This document shows, one piece after another, positions 1 to 8,289 of a stretch of DNA of 64,000 bases. The notes beneath the pieces are model-generated. The model was given only the letters and a program-made list of their open reading frames with translations. It was not told the origin of the DNA and searched no databases. Every line of letters starts with the position of its first letter. Within the stretch, counting starts at the first letter, position 1. A program made the position numbers and the translations under genes. Origin of the DNA: Acidobacteriota bacterium (lineage in GTDB: Bacteria > Acidobacteriota > Terriglobia > Acidiferrales > UBA7541); assembly GCA_021788095.1 (NCBI GenBank), contig JAJYLB010000001.1, positions 184,779 through 248,778 of the forward strand. The letters run 5' to 3'.

Positions 1-150
1 GGGCAGCAGCAGAAGCCCGGGGATTCGGATGTAGCGGGCCGCGTTTGAGCCCGGTAGCGTGCCCTGCTTCCCCTCCACCGTAACAATTTCCCATTCGCCC
101 TGCTTCCAGTAGAAGCCGCCTTTGGCCTCGCTTCCGCCTGTGCGTTTCAT
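1..150 (-). CDS. Hypothetical protein, 3'-truncated by window edge
   Basis: The reading frame begins with ATG at 148-150 (minus strand) and runs off the left edge after 50 residues. It is preceded by a strong ribosome-binding site (AAAGGAGA about 6 bases upstream), which decides the start. The visible protein starts MKRTGGSEAKGGFYW and ends in a hydrophobic stretch (IRIPGLLLLP) that could be the start of a membrane segment. I do not recognise a function. It resembles short conserved proteins with a GG-(F/Y)-Y-W N-terminus followed by one or two membrane helices, but this is an impression only. Confidence 0.6.
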   Translation of the reverse strand, partial: MKRTGGSEAKGGFYWKQGEWEIVTVEGKQGTLPGSNAARYIRIPGLLLLP

Positions 151-1030
151 CGCCGTTCTCCTTTCTCTTCCACCTTCACCATACGAGCCTGCACAAAATT
201 CCGAAATCGGGAGAGAACGGAGAGGGGAGGGAAAGACTCCCTAGAACAGCAGGAAAGAGTTCGGAGGCGAAGCTAGGCAAGATAGGCAACAGGCAATAGG
301 CAACAGGCTAAGCGACAGGCAACCGGCCCGCATCCGGCGGGCTACCCTTCTTCCCACCTGAGCGGGGCAGGGCCGTGATCCCGCCGCCGCGCAACGAACG
401 GCAATCCCGAAGCCTCGGGATGGCGGCCAGGCCACATAACGCCGGGAATCTCGACGCTGGTATGGGGCTCGAGGGGCCGCCCGGGGCTAACCAGGACTTT
501 CAGGCGTGCTCCACTATGGGACACAGGGGCCTCGCATTGGGTTATCTGGCGCTGCCAGGGTAGTACCGGTTGCGTAATTTCGCGCAGTCTGGGGGATATT
601 TCGGCTCTGGATTGGCGCAATCTGACCAAACCTCGAGGAACGATTCCGTAATTCCTAGGCCATGAATGAGTTATTTTCTTGTGGAAAAGCATCTGTTTCG
701 GAACCAGACATGCACCAGTTCCCGAACAAATATGGGCAAATGGCCACGTCTATCCCGAAACGCGACATTCGCCCAGTTGTGTTTGTACTCACCGTCCGGC
801 ACAGGTACCGTCATTCACTTCCCCAATAACTCCCCTGGCTGCGGTTCCTCGGAATCGACCGCAGTCCCTACAGTGGGTATCTGTGCCGGACTCTTCCCAA
901 GAAAACAGTGGCTAGTGACGAGTGGCTAGTGGCGCTTGTGGCCACGGGCTGCATGGTCCCGCTATTCACGCGCGCCTAGGCAGTCTCCTAGTTTGTCATT
1001 CCCGGTAGCGCGGCTTCCAGGCGAGGGTTG
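151..1030. other. Gene-free stretch with short repeats
   Basis: About 880 bases without a convincing gene. Short open frames on both strands lack ribosome-binding sites and recognisable protein character. The stretch holds a degenerate AGGCAAY tandem repeat (275-324) and an imperfect copy of the TCCCGAA/TTCGGGA palindrome at 405-420. It lies upstream of the partial gene at the left edge and downstream of the E2 gene, so it may contain a terminator for the dehydrogenase operon, but I see no hairpin followed by a T-run. Confidence 0.5.
275..324. repeat. Degenerate AGGCAAY tandem repeat
   Basis: The words AGGCAAG, AGGCAAC, AGGCAAT, AGGCAAC, AGGCTAAG, AGGCAACC follow each other with small spacers, giving five to six 7-8 base units. 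No gene covers it. Confidence 0.6.
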
Positions 1031-2386
1031 CTAGAGGATCGGCTCGGCCCAGCCTTCCAGGGTTTTCTTGAGGTGTTGCAGGAACTGGTGGGCGGTGGCG
1101 CCGTCGACGACGCGGTGGTCGTAGCTGAGCGTGAGGTAGACCATCGAGCGAATGGCAATGGCGTCGTCGATCACCACCGGCCGCTTCGCGATAGAGCCCA
1201 GCCCCAGAATGGCGACGTTGGGCTGGCTGATGACCGGCAAACCCATCAGGCCGCCGAAGACGCCGGGATTGGTGATCGAGAACGTGCCTTCTTGCACCTC
1301 TTCCGGCTTGAGGCGCTTCGTGCGTGCGCGTTCGGCCAGATCGTTGAGGGCGCGCTGCAAGCCGAGGAAATTCTTTTCGTCGGCAGCCTTGACCACGGGA
1401 ACGATCAAGCCCCAATCGAGCGCGACGGCGACGCCGACATTGATGTCGCGATGGAGCACGACACTCGTTCCGTCCAAGGAAGCATTCACCGTGGGGAAGG
1501 CGCGCAGGCCCTCGACGGCGGCGCGAATGAAGAACGGCATGTAGGTGAGCTTGACGCCCGTTTGCGCCTCGAAGGCGTCCTTCAGCTTGCCACGCAGCGC
1601 GACGATCTTCGTCACATCGACTTCATCCACCGAATAGACGTGAGGCGAGACGCGCTTGGAAGCGAGCATGTGCTCGGCGATGCGCTGCCGCATCAGGCTC
1701 ATTGGCTGGACTTCGTACCGGCCGAAATAGATCTTTTCCCGCGGCACGGCCGTTTCGAACGCCACCGACACGGCCGTGCCGGGCACGGCGGCTGCGGCAG
1801 GACCGGCGGGAGGAACGGCCCCGAGGGTTCGGGGCGGGGCGCCAGGCGCGGCAACTCCCGAAGCCAGGTAGGTTTCGATATCGCGCTTGCTGATGCGGCC
1901 GCCGGCGCCGGTGCCGCTAAGCCGGGACAGATCGACGTTGTGCTCGCGAGCGATTTTGCGTACCAGCGGCGAGCTGCGAACGCGTTCGCCGGCGGCGAGC
2001 GGGCCCGCTGCGGCAGGCTGTGGGGGCGCGGGCGCGGCGGCGGGCTTGGGCTGAGGCGGCGGTGGTGGCGGGGCCGCCGCGGCCGGCGCAGTCTTCTTCT
2101 CGGGAGCCGGAGGAGGCGCGGGTGCGGCAGCAACGGCAGCAGCGCCGCCGCCATCGGCAATCAACGCGACCACGGTTTTGATCGGCACCGTCTGCCCTTC
2201 GTTGACTTTGATCTCCTGAAGCGTGCCGGAAGCCGGCGCCGGTATTTCGGCGTCCACCTTGTCGGTGGAGATTTCAAACAGCGGCTCGTCGCGTTCAACT
2301 TTGTCGCCCGGCTTCTTCAGCCACTTGGTGATGGTGCCTTCGAAGATGCTTTCGCCCATCTGGGGCATCACTACGTCAACCGGCAT
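1031..2386 (-). CDS. 2-oxoacid dehydrogenase E2 (dihydrolipoamide acyltransferase)
   Basis: Core acyltransferase of a pyruvate or branched-chain 2-oxoacid dehydrogenase complex: it carries the acyl group on lipoyl-lysine and passes it to CoA. Of 451 residues, 1-78 form a lipoyl domain with the lipoylated lysine K43 in ISTDKVDAE. An Ala/Pro-rich linker follows (about 80-135), then the E1/E3-binding domain (about 138-175, SSPLVRKIAREHNVDL). The acyltransferase domain runs to the end and contains DHRVVDG near residues 423-429 (catalytic His and Asp). I chose the ATG at 2384-2386 because GGAGGAAAAC lies just upstream; a GTG 8 codons earlier is possible. It is last in the lpdA-lipB-E1alpha-E1beta-E2 run. 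Substrate preference (pyruvate versus branched-chain) cannot be settled from sequence alone; the single lipoyl domain and MPQMGES start are common in the branched-chain/SucB type. Confidence 0.95.
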   Translation of the reverse strand: MPVDVVMPQMGESIFEGTITKWLKKPGDKVERDEPLFEISTDKVDAEIPAPASGTLQEIKVNEGQTVPIKTVVALIADGGGAAAVAAAPAPPPAPEKKTAPAAAAPPPPPPQPKPAAAPAPPQPAAAGPLAAGERVRSSPLVRKIAREHNVDLSRLSGTGAGGRISKRDIETYLASGVAAPGAPPRTLGAVPPAGPAAAAVPGTAVSVAFETAVPREKIYFGRYEVQPMSLMRQRIAEHMLASKRVSPHVYSVDEVDVTKIVALRGKLKDAFEAQTGVKLTYMPFFIRAAVEGLRAFPTVNASLDGTSVVLHRDINVGVAVALDWGLIVPVVKAADEKNFLGLQRALNDLAERARTKRLKPEEVQEGTFSITNPGVFGGLMGLPVISQPNVAILGLGSIAKRPVVIDDAIAIRSMVYLTLSYDHRVVDGATAHQFLQHLKKTLEGWAEPIL

Positions 2387-2460
2387 GTTTTCCTCCGAAA
2401 TCTCACTCACAGTCTACCAAGTCGGCGCCAGCGTTGCCCTCGGCAGATGCCGAGGATCCG

Positions 2461-2545
2461 GGTGCCCCACCCACCGGCTTCGCGGGTGGGGCACCACGTC
2501 CGCGGCTCCCAGGCGCATCCCGAAGGTTCGAGACGCCGCCTGGGG
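2461..2545. repeat. Two hairpin repeats between E1beta and E2
   Basis: The first hairpin (2461-2495) has perfect 12-bp arms GGTGCCCCACCC / GGGTGGGGCACC. The second (2508-2545) has CCCAGGCG / CGCCTGGG arms with an imperfect TCCCGAA-type palindrome (2518-2533) in its loop. Related copies lie at 31651-31689 and 59997-60034. No T-run follows, so they are not classical terminators, although they could stabilise mRNA 3' ends or tune E2 expression within the operon. Confidence 0.8.
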
Positions 2546-2552
2546 CACCCGG

Positions 2553-3533
2553 CTAATACCGGGCCAGCTCCCGCGCGGCGCGGACGATACCAGCCACCTG
2601 CGGCAGGAACCGTTCTTCGAGGGGAGGCGAGAACGGAACCGGGGTATCGATCGCCGTGACCCGCAAGACGGGTCCATCGAGGTCCTCGAAGGCTTGTTCG
2701 TTGACCGTGGCGGCGATTTCGCCGGCCAGGCCGCCCGTGCGCACGTCTTCATGGACCACCAGGAGTTTGCTCGTCTTGCGCACCGATTCGAGGATGCCTT
2801 GGCGGTCAAGTGGAGCGAGCGTGCGCAAATCGAGCACTTCCACTTCGATGCCTTCCTTGGCCAGCTCCCCGGCGGCGTCGAGCGAGGCGAGCGTCGTTGC
2901 GCCGTAGGTGGCGATGGTCAGATCGCGCCCCGGGCGCCGCACCGCCAGCTTGCCGAGCGGCACGGTGAAGTCTTCGGCGGGCAGCTCCTCTTTCACGCGG
3001 CGATAGAGGAATTTGTGTTCGAGCGAGAGCACGGGATTGTTGTCGCGGATCGCGCTCTTCAGCAGCCCTTTCGCATCGTAGGGGGTCGAAGGGTAAACGA
3101 CTTTCAGTCCCGGCGTGTGCACGAACCACATCTCGGGATTCTGCGAATGGAAGGGTCCGCCGTGGACGCCGCCGCCGCACGGCCCGCGCACGACGATTGG
3201 CACGGGGCCGCCCCAGCGGTAGTGGCTCTTGGCCACGAAATTCACCATCTGATTGAATCCGCAGGCGATGAAATCGATAAACTGCATTTCCGCCACCGGG
3301 CGCAAGCCCTGATAGCTCATGCCCACGGCGGCGCCGAGGATACCGGTTTCGCTGATGGGGGTATCGATCACGCGCTCCCAGCCGTACTTGGCGAGCAGGC
3401 CTTCGGTGGCTTTGAACGCGCCGCCGTAGACGCCGATATCCTCGCCAATCAGCACCACCGTAGGATCGCGCTGCATCTCTTCGTCGAGCGCCGCGCGTAT
3501 CGCTTCGACCATCGTCACTTCGGCCACAGTCAT
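2553..3533 (-). CDS. 2-oxoacid dehydrogenase E1 component, beta subunit
   Basis: Beta subunit of the heterotetrameric ThDP-dependent E1 that decarboxylates the 2-oxoacid and reductively acylates E2. The 326 residues are full length for the family. Characteristic stretches include VVLIGEDIGVYGG, DTPISETGILGAAVGM and HGGPFHSQNPE, followed by the C-terminal transketolase domain (LDLRTLAPLD, VVHEDVRTGG). The ATG at 3533 overlaps the E1alpha stop by four bases (ATGA) and has GGAGG just upstream, so translation is probably coupled. A 142-base repeat-bearing spacer separates it from E2. Confidence 0.95.
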   Translation of the reverse strand: MTVAEVTMVEAIRAALDEEMQRDPTVVLIGEDIGVYGGAFKATEGLLAKYGWERVIDTPISETGILGAAVGMSYQGLRPVAEMQFIDFIACGFNQMVNFVAKSHYRWGGPVPIVVRGPCGGGVHGGPFHSQNPEMWFVHTPGLKVVYPSTPYDAKGLLKSAIRDNNPVLSLEHKFLYRRVKEELPAEDFTVPLGKLAVRRPGRDLTIATYGATTLASLDAAGELAKEGIEVEVLDLRTLAPLDRQGILESVRKTSKLLVVHEDVRTGGLAGEIAATVNEQAFEDLDGPVLRVTAIDTPVPFSPPLEERFLPQVAGIVRAARELARY

Positions 3534-4816
3534 CGCCTCCCTTTCGGCCGCCCGCTTGGAGCGCGGCGCCGAGCGGCCGGAACCGGTTTCGCCCGCGCTT
3601 TCGAACGAGCGAGCGTCGCCGACCCGCCTGGCTTGCCGTGGTCCGTCCCGAACTTTCGGGAAGCGGAGGAAGGCGGCTCACCTGCAGCCGCAGCCGCGGC
3701 GCGCGCGGGCGCTTGGGGCTGGCCATTCGATCCGCCGAAGTCGGCGACCGTCCAAACGGCCTCGACGCTTGCTTGGGGCGGCTGGACTTCGTCCACCGGC
3801 CGTTCCCACTGCGCTTGGATAACGTGGCAGCCGTCGCAGTAAACGCCCTGCTCGGCGACTTCGGGCTGGGGCAGCGGCGAGGCCTCGGCAACCGCGGTCT
3901 CTTCCTTCAGCTCGCGCTCGATGCGCGAATCGAGTTCCGCCTTGACTTTCTTGTTCCACACCGCATGTTCGGTCAGCCAAGCTTCGTAGCGGGCGATCGG
4001 GTCGCGCGCTTTCCAGTACTCGAACATCGCCGGGGGAACGTAGGCCGCGGGATCGTGTTGGGCGTGGCCGCGCATGCGCATCGTTTTCGATTCGACCAGG
4101 ACGGGTCCTTCGCCTCGCCGCGCCTGCTCGACGGCGGTTTTGGTCGTTTGGTAAACGGCGACGACGTCGTTCCCGTCGACCGCGTAGCCGGGGACGCCAT
4201 AGGCGCGGGCGCGGTCGGCCAGGTCGCGCAGCCGCACTTGCCGCGCTACGGGCGTCGAATACGCCCACTGATTGTTTTCGACGACGCAGACGAAGGGAGC
4301 GCGCTGCGACGCCGCCAGATTCATCCCTTCGTGGAACGCCCCGGTCGATGTGCCGCCGTCGCCAATCCACGTCATGGTGACCACTTTCTGGCCGAGGTAG
4401 CGCCCGCCCATGGCCACGCCGGTCATCACGGGCACCAAATCGCCCAGCATGGAGATGGGCGAGACGACGTGCCGCTCCTTCAGATCGCCGAAGTGGCTCG
4501 TGCCGTCTTTGCCGCCCGTGGGCGACCCCGAGCGCGCCATGTACTGCATCAGGATGTCGCGCGGGCGATAGCCCTTGACGAGCAGCCCCCCCACGTTGCG
4601 GATCATCGGCGCGATCCAGTCTTTCGGCTCGAGCGCGTAGGCCGTGCCGACGGCGCTGGCTTCCTGGCCGATGCTCGAATAGAGCCCGCCCACCACCTTG
4701 TTCTGGCGGAAGAGCCGGACGAGTTGTTCGTCCAGCTCGCGCGTGAGCTTCATGTAGTAGTAGAGCTGGAGAAGCTGGTCGCGGCTGAGCGGATACTTCA
4801 TTTCCGGTAAGGTCAT
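3530..4816 (-). CDS. 2-oxoacid dehydrogenase E1 component, alpha subunit
   Basis: Alpha subunit of E1. From the ATG at 4816 it has 428 residues. The ThDP-binding motif runs from GDGGTSTGAFHEG (GDG at 152-154) to VVENNQWAY (NN at 181-182), the canonical spacing. The catalytic fold ends near residue 335. After it comes an unusual tail of about 90 residues: a CDGCHVIQ segment, then Ala/Ser/Arg/Pro-rich low complexity ending RRAPSGRPKGRR. The tail DNA contains a perfect copy of the intergenic palindrome (3646-3661). An in-frame ATG 20 codons upstream (4876) also exists, but its extra peptide is not family-like and GGGGAAC precedes 4816. Confidence 0.93.
   Translation of the reverse strand: MTLPEMKYPLSRDQLLQLYYYMKLTRELDEQLVRLFRQNKVVGGLYSSIGQEASAVGTAYALEPKDWIAPMIRNVGGLLVKGYRPRDILMQYMARSGSPTGGKDGTSHFGDLKERHVVSPISMLGDLVPVMTGVAMGGRYLGQKVVTMTWIGDGGTSTGAFHEGMNLAASQRAPFVCVVENNQWAYSTPVARQVRLRDLADRARAYGVPGYAVDGNDVVAVYQTTKTAVEQARRGEGPVLVESKTMRMRGHAQHDPAAYVPPAMFEYWKARDPIARYEAWLTEHAVWNKKVKAELDSRIERELKEETAVAEASPLPQPEVAEQGVYCDGCHVIQAQWERPVDEVQPPQASVEAVWTVADFGGSNGQPQAPARAAAAAAGEPPSSASRKFGTDHGKPGGSATLARSKARAKPVPAARRRAPSGRPKGRR
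3646..3661. repeat. TCCCGAA/TTCGGGA palindrome inside E1alpha coding sequence
   Basis: Perfect 7-bp arms around CT (TCCCGAACTTTCGGGA). It is read in frame as Ser-Arg-Lys-Phe-Gly-Thr in the low-complexity C-terminal tail of the E1 alpha subunit. It belongs to the palindrome family otherwise found mostly between genes. Confidence 0.85.
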
Positions 4817-5010
4817 GTTCGTTCCCCGTTCTCTTGGCCGAACGGGCTTGCGCCCGCCTGGCGGGGCAACCGGCAAAAAAGGCCTGTCATCCTGAGGCCA
4901 AACGCCCCGGCTGGTGATTCACCCCGCAGTAACGCGGCCGAAGGACCTGCTTTTCTTCGCGGGCCGCAAACAAACAAGCCGACAGTGGCGTTAAAGGGCA
5001 TCCCTCCCGG

Positions 5011-5745
5011 TCACCCTCCGGCGGCCGACTCGGCTGGCGCGAATCCCGCGAGGCGTGCTTCGAGGTCTTCAGGTGAGCTGGTTTCCATCCGGAACCCGAA
5101 AACGTCGCCAAAGCGGCGAATGAGCCGCGGCGCGAGTTCCGCGGGTTCCACCGGGCGCCCGAGCAGCCGTTCGAGCGAGGTAACGCCTTTATCCGAAATC
5201 CCGCACGGCACGATCAGATCGAAATAGCGGAGATCGGTGGAAACGTTGAAAGCGAACCCGTGCGAGCTGACCCAGCGGCTGAAATGCACGCCAATTGCCG
5301 CCAGTTTTTCCGGTTGGCCTCCGGGGCGGTCGACCCAGACGCCCGTGAGGCCGGGTTCGCGCCGCGCCGCAATGCCGAAATCGGCGCTCGAGCGAATCAG
5401 GACCTCCTCGATCTGGCGCACGTACCAAACGACGTCGCGCCGCAGCTCGCTCACGTTCAAAATAGGGTAGCCGACGAGTTGGCCGGGGCCGTGGTAGGTG
5501 ATGTCGCCACCGCGGTCGGTCGAGTGGAGTTCGACGCCCAGGCGCGCGAGCCGCGGCTCGGCGACGCGCAGATGCTCCCGGCGCCCGTTCCGCCCGAGCG
5601 TCACGACGTGCGGATGCTGGCAGAGCAGCAGCACATCGGGCGCCGCGCCGGCTTTCCGCGCTTCCACCACGCGCCGCTGCAGCTCGTAGGCGCGGCCGTA
5701 GGGGATCAGGCCGAGATCAACCACCCAGCACGATTTCATCGGCAT
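5011..5745 (-). CDS. lipB: Octanoyl-[acyl-carrier protein]:protein octanoyltransferase LipB
   Basis: Transfers octanoate from ACP to the lipoyl domains of E2 enzymes, the first step of lipoate assembly. The 244 residues show the family signature RGGDITYHGPGQLVGYP (78-94), the active-site lysine K148 (EKLAAIGV) and catalytic Cys181 in VPCGISDKGVTSL. The start overlaps the lpdA stop by one base (TGATG), so the two are almost certainly cotranscribed; an alternative ATG lies two codons in. About 190 bases separate it from E1alpha. Its position inside the dehydrogenase operon links cofactor attachment to synthesis of the complex. No lipA is seen in the window. Confidence 0.96.
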   Translation of the reverse strand: MPMKSCWVVDLGLIPYGRAYELQRRVVEARKAGAAPDVLLLCQHPHVVTLGRNGRREHLRVAEPRLARLGVELHSTDRGGDITYHGPGQLVGYPILNVSELRRDVVWYVRQIEEVLIRSSADFGIAARREPGLTGVWVDRPGGQPEKLAAIGVHFSRWVSSHGFAFNVSTDLRYFDLIVPCGISDKGVTSLERLLGRPVEPAELAPRLIRRFGDVFGFRMETSSPEDLEARLAGFAPAESAAGG

Positions 5746-7142
5746 CAGAAATTGATGGCCAGACCGCGCACCGAATTGAATGCGTCGCCCATCGCTTCCG
5801 ACACGGTGGGATGGGCGTGAACGGTGAACATCATATCGTCGAGCGTCGCTTCGAGTCCGGTGGCGGCCACAGCCTCGGAGAGGATTTCAGTGGCCAGGGG
5901 ACCGATCGCGTGTACGCCCAGTACTTCGCCATACTTTTCCTCGGCCACGACCTTGATGAAGCCTTCGTGATGGCCGAGGATCGAGGCCTTGCTGTTGGCC
6001 GAAAAGGGGAACTTGCCTGTTTTCACCGCGTAGCCGGCGTCCCGGGCTTGCTGCTCGGTCCAGCCGATCGAGCCGATTTGCGGCTCGCAGTAGGTGCAGT
6101 TGGGCACCCGCCGCCGATCGAATTCCGGCACGTCCTTCCCCGCCATCTTGCCGACGGCGATGATGCCCTCCATCGAGGCGGCATGCGCGAGTTGCGGCAT
6201 GCCGGCCACGATGTCGCCGATGGCGTAGAGGCCCGGCTCGGAGGTTTCCATAAAGCCGTTCGTATGGACGAAGCCGCGCTCGAGCTTCGCGCGCGTCTTT
6301 TCGAGCCCGATCTTCTCGGTCATTGGCTTCCGGCCCACCGCGACCAGCACGCAATCGGCGGCGAGCGTATCCGATTTTCCGTTCTTGTCCCGGAAGGTCA
6401 CGCTGGCGCCTTTCGAGTCTTTCTTCACCGACTCGACCACCGCCTGCGTCTGCATTTTGATCCCGCGCTTGCGAAACGCTTTTTCGAGTTCGGCGGAGAT
6501 TTCGGCGTCTTCGAGCGGCACGGCGCGCGGCAGCATCTCGAGGATCGTCACGTCGGCGCCGAACGACCGGTAGATCGAAGCGAATTCCACGCCCACCGCG
6601 CCCGCGCCCACCACCACCAGCGATTTCGGAATCTCGGCGAGATCGAGGATTTCGCGGTTCGAGACGATTCGCTTGCCGTCGAAAGCCACTCCCTCGAGCG
6701 TGCGCGCCCCCGAGCCGGTGGCCACCATCACGTAGCGCGCCTCGACCGTCTGCGTCTTGCCGTCCTTCTCGACGTTCACGCGGCCCGGCCCCGCGAGGGT
6801 GCCCCAGCCCTGGAGGCTCTCGACTTTGTTCTTGCGGAACAGGTACTCGATGCCCTTGGCATGTTTATTGACGATCTTGTTTTTCCGGTCGAGCATCGCT
6901 CCCCAATTCACGCTGACGCCCTTCACTTCGAATCCGAACTCCTTGGCGTTGAGGAAGTTCTCGTACAGCTCGGCGTGATGGAGCAAAACCTTGGTGGGAA
7001 TGCAGCCGACGTGCAGGCACGTGCCGCCGAGGAAGGGGTCCTTCTCGATCACTACGGTTTTCAGGCCCCACTGCCCCGCGCGGATGGCGGCGACGTAGCC
7101 GCCCGGGCCGCTCCCAAGGATCGCCAGATCGTATTTCGGCAA
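5745..7142 (-). CDS. lpdA: Dihydrolipoyl dehydrogenase (E3)
   Basis: FAD/NAD-dependent flavoprotein that reoxidises the dihydrolipoyl groups of E2. The 465 residues are the usual length. Visible features: FAD-binding ILGSGPGGYVAAI near the N-terminus, redox-active disulfide Cys42/Cys47 (GGTCLHVGCIPTK), the NAD-binding GAGAVGVEFASIYRSFG, FAD contact IGDIVAG, and the His444/Glu449 pair in HAHPTVSEAM. The start is TTG at 7140-7142, supported by GGGAGG six bases upstream. It is the first gene of the operon, so the promoter should lie in 7143-7380. Confidence 0.96.
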   Translation of the reverse strand: MPKYDLAILGSGPGGYVAAIRAGQWGLKTVVIEKDPFLGGTCLHVGCIPTKVLLHHAELYENFLNAKEFGFEVKGVSVNWGAMLDRKNKIVNKHAKGIEYLFRKNKVESLQGWGTLAGPGRVNVEKDGKTQTVEARYVMVATGSGARTLEGVAFDGKRIVSNREILDLAEIPKSLVVVGAGAVGVEFASIYRSFGADVTILEMLPRAVPLEDAEISAELEKAFRKRGIKMQTQAVVESVKKDSKGASVTFRDKNGKSDTLAADCVLVAVGRKPMTEKIGLEKTRAKLERGFVHTNGFMETSEPGLYAIGDIVAGMPQLAHAASMEGIIAVGKMAGKDVPEFDRRRVPNCTYCEPQIGSIGWTEQQARDAGYAVKTGKFPFSANSKASILGHHEGFIKVVAEEKYGEVLGVHAIGPLATEILSEAVAATGLEATLDDMMFTVHAHPTVSEAMGDAFNSVRGLAINF

Positions 7143-7312
7143 GTGTATCCTCCCTCTCGAGGCTGGTCCGGGTGCGAGGCAGACGAGGCTGGGGCGTTCG
7201 CTCGGGGCGCAGCCCTATCGTGGAAGTGCGATTTTATCAGCCGCTTTCCGCAGCCGCAAACCGCGCTGCCACGAGTGGCGCAAGTACCCGGACCCTCAGG
7301 CCTCCGGACTCA

Positions 7313-7355
7313 CCGCGGAGGCGCGGAGAAATGCCGGGCCGTGTGGTCTCCGCGC
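7313..7355. repeat. CGCGGAG-type inverted repeat upstream of lpdA
   Basis: CCGCGGAGGCGCGGAG (7313-7328) is followed by TCTCCGCGC (7347-7355), giving 8-bp inverted arms GCGCGGAG/CTCCGCGC. It resembles the CACGGAG-type arrays at 11940-12178. The spacer 7143-7381 holds no gene. Confidence 0.55.
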
Positions 7356-7381
7356 TTTCTGCCGTAAGCTGCTGGTGGTGC

Positions 7382-7810
7382 TCAAGGAGTTTTCAGCCCC
7401 TCTGCCCGTGCCAGCCGGGCTTGCCGCTTATCGAAGGTAAGAAAGGCTTCGGCGTCGAGCAACCGCGCGGAGGCGACGTGGAGCACGTCGAGCGTGCGGG
7501 CGCCGAGCCGGGGCGTTCGACGCGAAGAGAGGGACTCGGCCTCGGCGTACAGGGACGACGGCAGCGACAGCAGCTCGAACCGGCCGACTGAGGCGTCCTG
7601 CCGGAACTGCGCCTTGGCCAGGCGAGCGGCTCGCCGGCTGATTTCCCAGCGGAAAACCCGCAAGGAGACCGCGTTCGCAAATTCGGCCCTGTGGAGCGCG
7701 GTAATCAGGAACGGCGGCGGATTCCGCGTCGTCGCAAGCACCGCCCGGTCAGTGTTGTCGTCCTGTAGGTAGAGCGAGACGAGAAAACTCGTATCGGGAT
7801 AGATCCTCAA
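7382..7810 (-). CDS. PIN-domain ribonuclease toxin (VapC-like)
   Basis: Predicted Mg-dependent RNase toxin of a type II toxin-antitoxin pair. The 142 residues carry the PIN acidic set: D6 (YPDTSFLV), E43 (HRAEFANAV), D108 (TLDVLHVASA) and D127 (LTFDKRQ). The start is TTG at 7808-7810, overlapping the antitoxin stop by four bases, the usual antitoxin-first coupled arrangement. Target RNA cannot be predicted. All four acidic positions are intact, so it is probably functional. Confidence 0.88.
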   Translation of the reverse strand: MRIYPDTSFLVSLYLQDDNTDRAVLATTRNPPPFLITALHRAEFANAVSLRVFRWEISRRAARLAKAQFRQDASVGRFELLSLPSSLYAEAESLSSRRTPRLGARTLDVLHVASARLLDAEAFLTFDKRQARLARAEGLKTP

Positions 7811-8055
7811 TATCGGTCTCGGTCTCGAGCGATAAGTTCGGCGCCGGAAGGTTTCAGCTTCCTCTTACCGTAGATCTTCCTCATGCGGCCCATGAAGTCG
7901 GGCCATTCAGGCCGCGTGTCGCCTCGCCGGTTGGCTGGAGCCAGGCGCGCAATCACGCGGTTGCGCTTGGTGATTTCGATCTCTTTCCCCTCGCGCAGCA
8001 GCCGCTCGACTTCCGGGAACCGGTAGCGCAGGTCGCGCACGCTCGCTCGCTTCAT
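7807..8055 (-). CDS. Phd/YefM-type antitoxin
   Basis: 82-residue partner of the PIN toxin. Its N-terminal half (MKRASVRDLRYRFPEVERLL, then KEIEITKRNRVIARLAP) matches the Phd/YefM DNA-binding fold. The basic C-terminal tail should wrap the toxin. I chose the ATG at 8055. The open frame extends about 67 codons further upstream, but that part is made of palindromic repeats (8104-8199) and is not protein-like. Autorepression by the antitoxin-toxin complex is typical of the family. Confidence 0.85.
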   Translation of the reverse strand: MKRASVRDLRYRFPEVERLLREGKEIEITKRNRVIARLAPANRRGDTRPEWPDFMGRMRKIYGKRKLKPSGAELIARDRDRY

Positions 8056-8103
8056 GTGATACATTCTACCATCACATCTGCCCGTTGGTGGTGCGGGCTC
8101 CCG

Positions 8104-8199
8104 TCCCGAACGTTCGGGATCCGGGACTTGCCCGCGCGTTCTGGAATGCTGGCGGGCCAAAAGCGCACAGCCAAGTCCCGAAAGTTCGGGAGGCTGTGC
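8104..8199. repeat. Two TCCCGAA/TTCGGGA palindromes, one nested in a GCACAGCC hairpin
   Basis: 8104-8119 is the perfect 16-bp palindrome TCCCGAACGTTCGGGA. At 8165-8199 a second copy (8176-8191) lies in the loop of a GCACAGCC / GGCTGTGC stem (8165-8172 and 8192-8199). The same stem occurs without the palindrome at 60354-60375. Confidence 0.9.
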
Positions 8200-8289
8200 T
8201 ACAGGCAGATCCCCGCGCGACCTGCTCCGCCGGCTCTGGCTGCCGCGGGAGTACAATGGAGGCCATCATCCGGCGTGGGGGGAGGAGCC

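Noticed and set aside
342..929. Overlapping open frames of 62-116 codons in the left spacer
   Set aside because: No ribosome-binding site, no protein-like composition, and one crosses a repeat; none can be supported as a gene.
2461..2545. The hairpins between E1beta and E2 as Rho-independent terminators
   Set aside because: Neither is followed by a T-run on the transcribed strand, and E2 needs to be expressed with E1.
8104..8119. TCCCGAACGTTCGGGA as a LexA or other repressor operator
   Set aside because: Copies lie inside genes, between convergent genes and inside hairpin loops, with no consistent position relative to starts; a repeat element explains them better.
8056..8256. N-terminal extension of the antitoxin (minus strand) and of the 75-residue protein at 8290 (plus strand)
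   Set aside because: Both extensions are translations of palindromic repeats; the downstream starts give family-like or well-supported N-termini.
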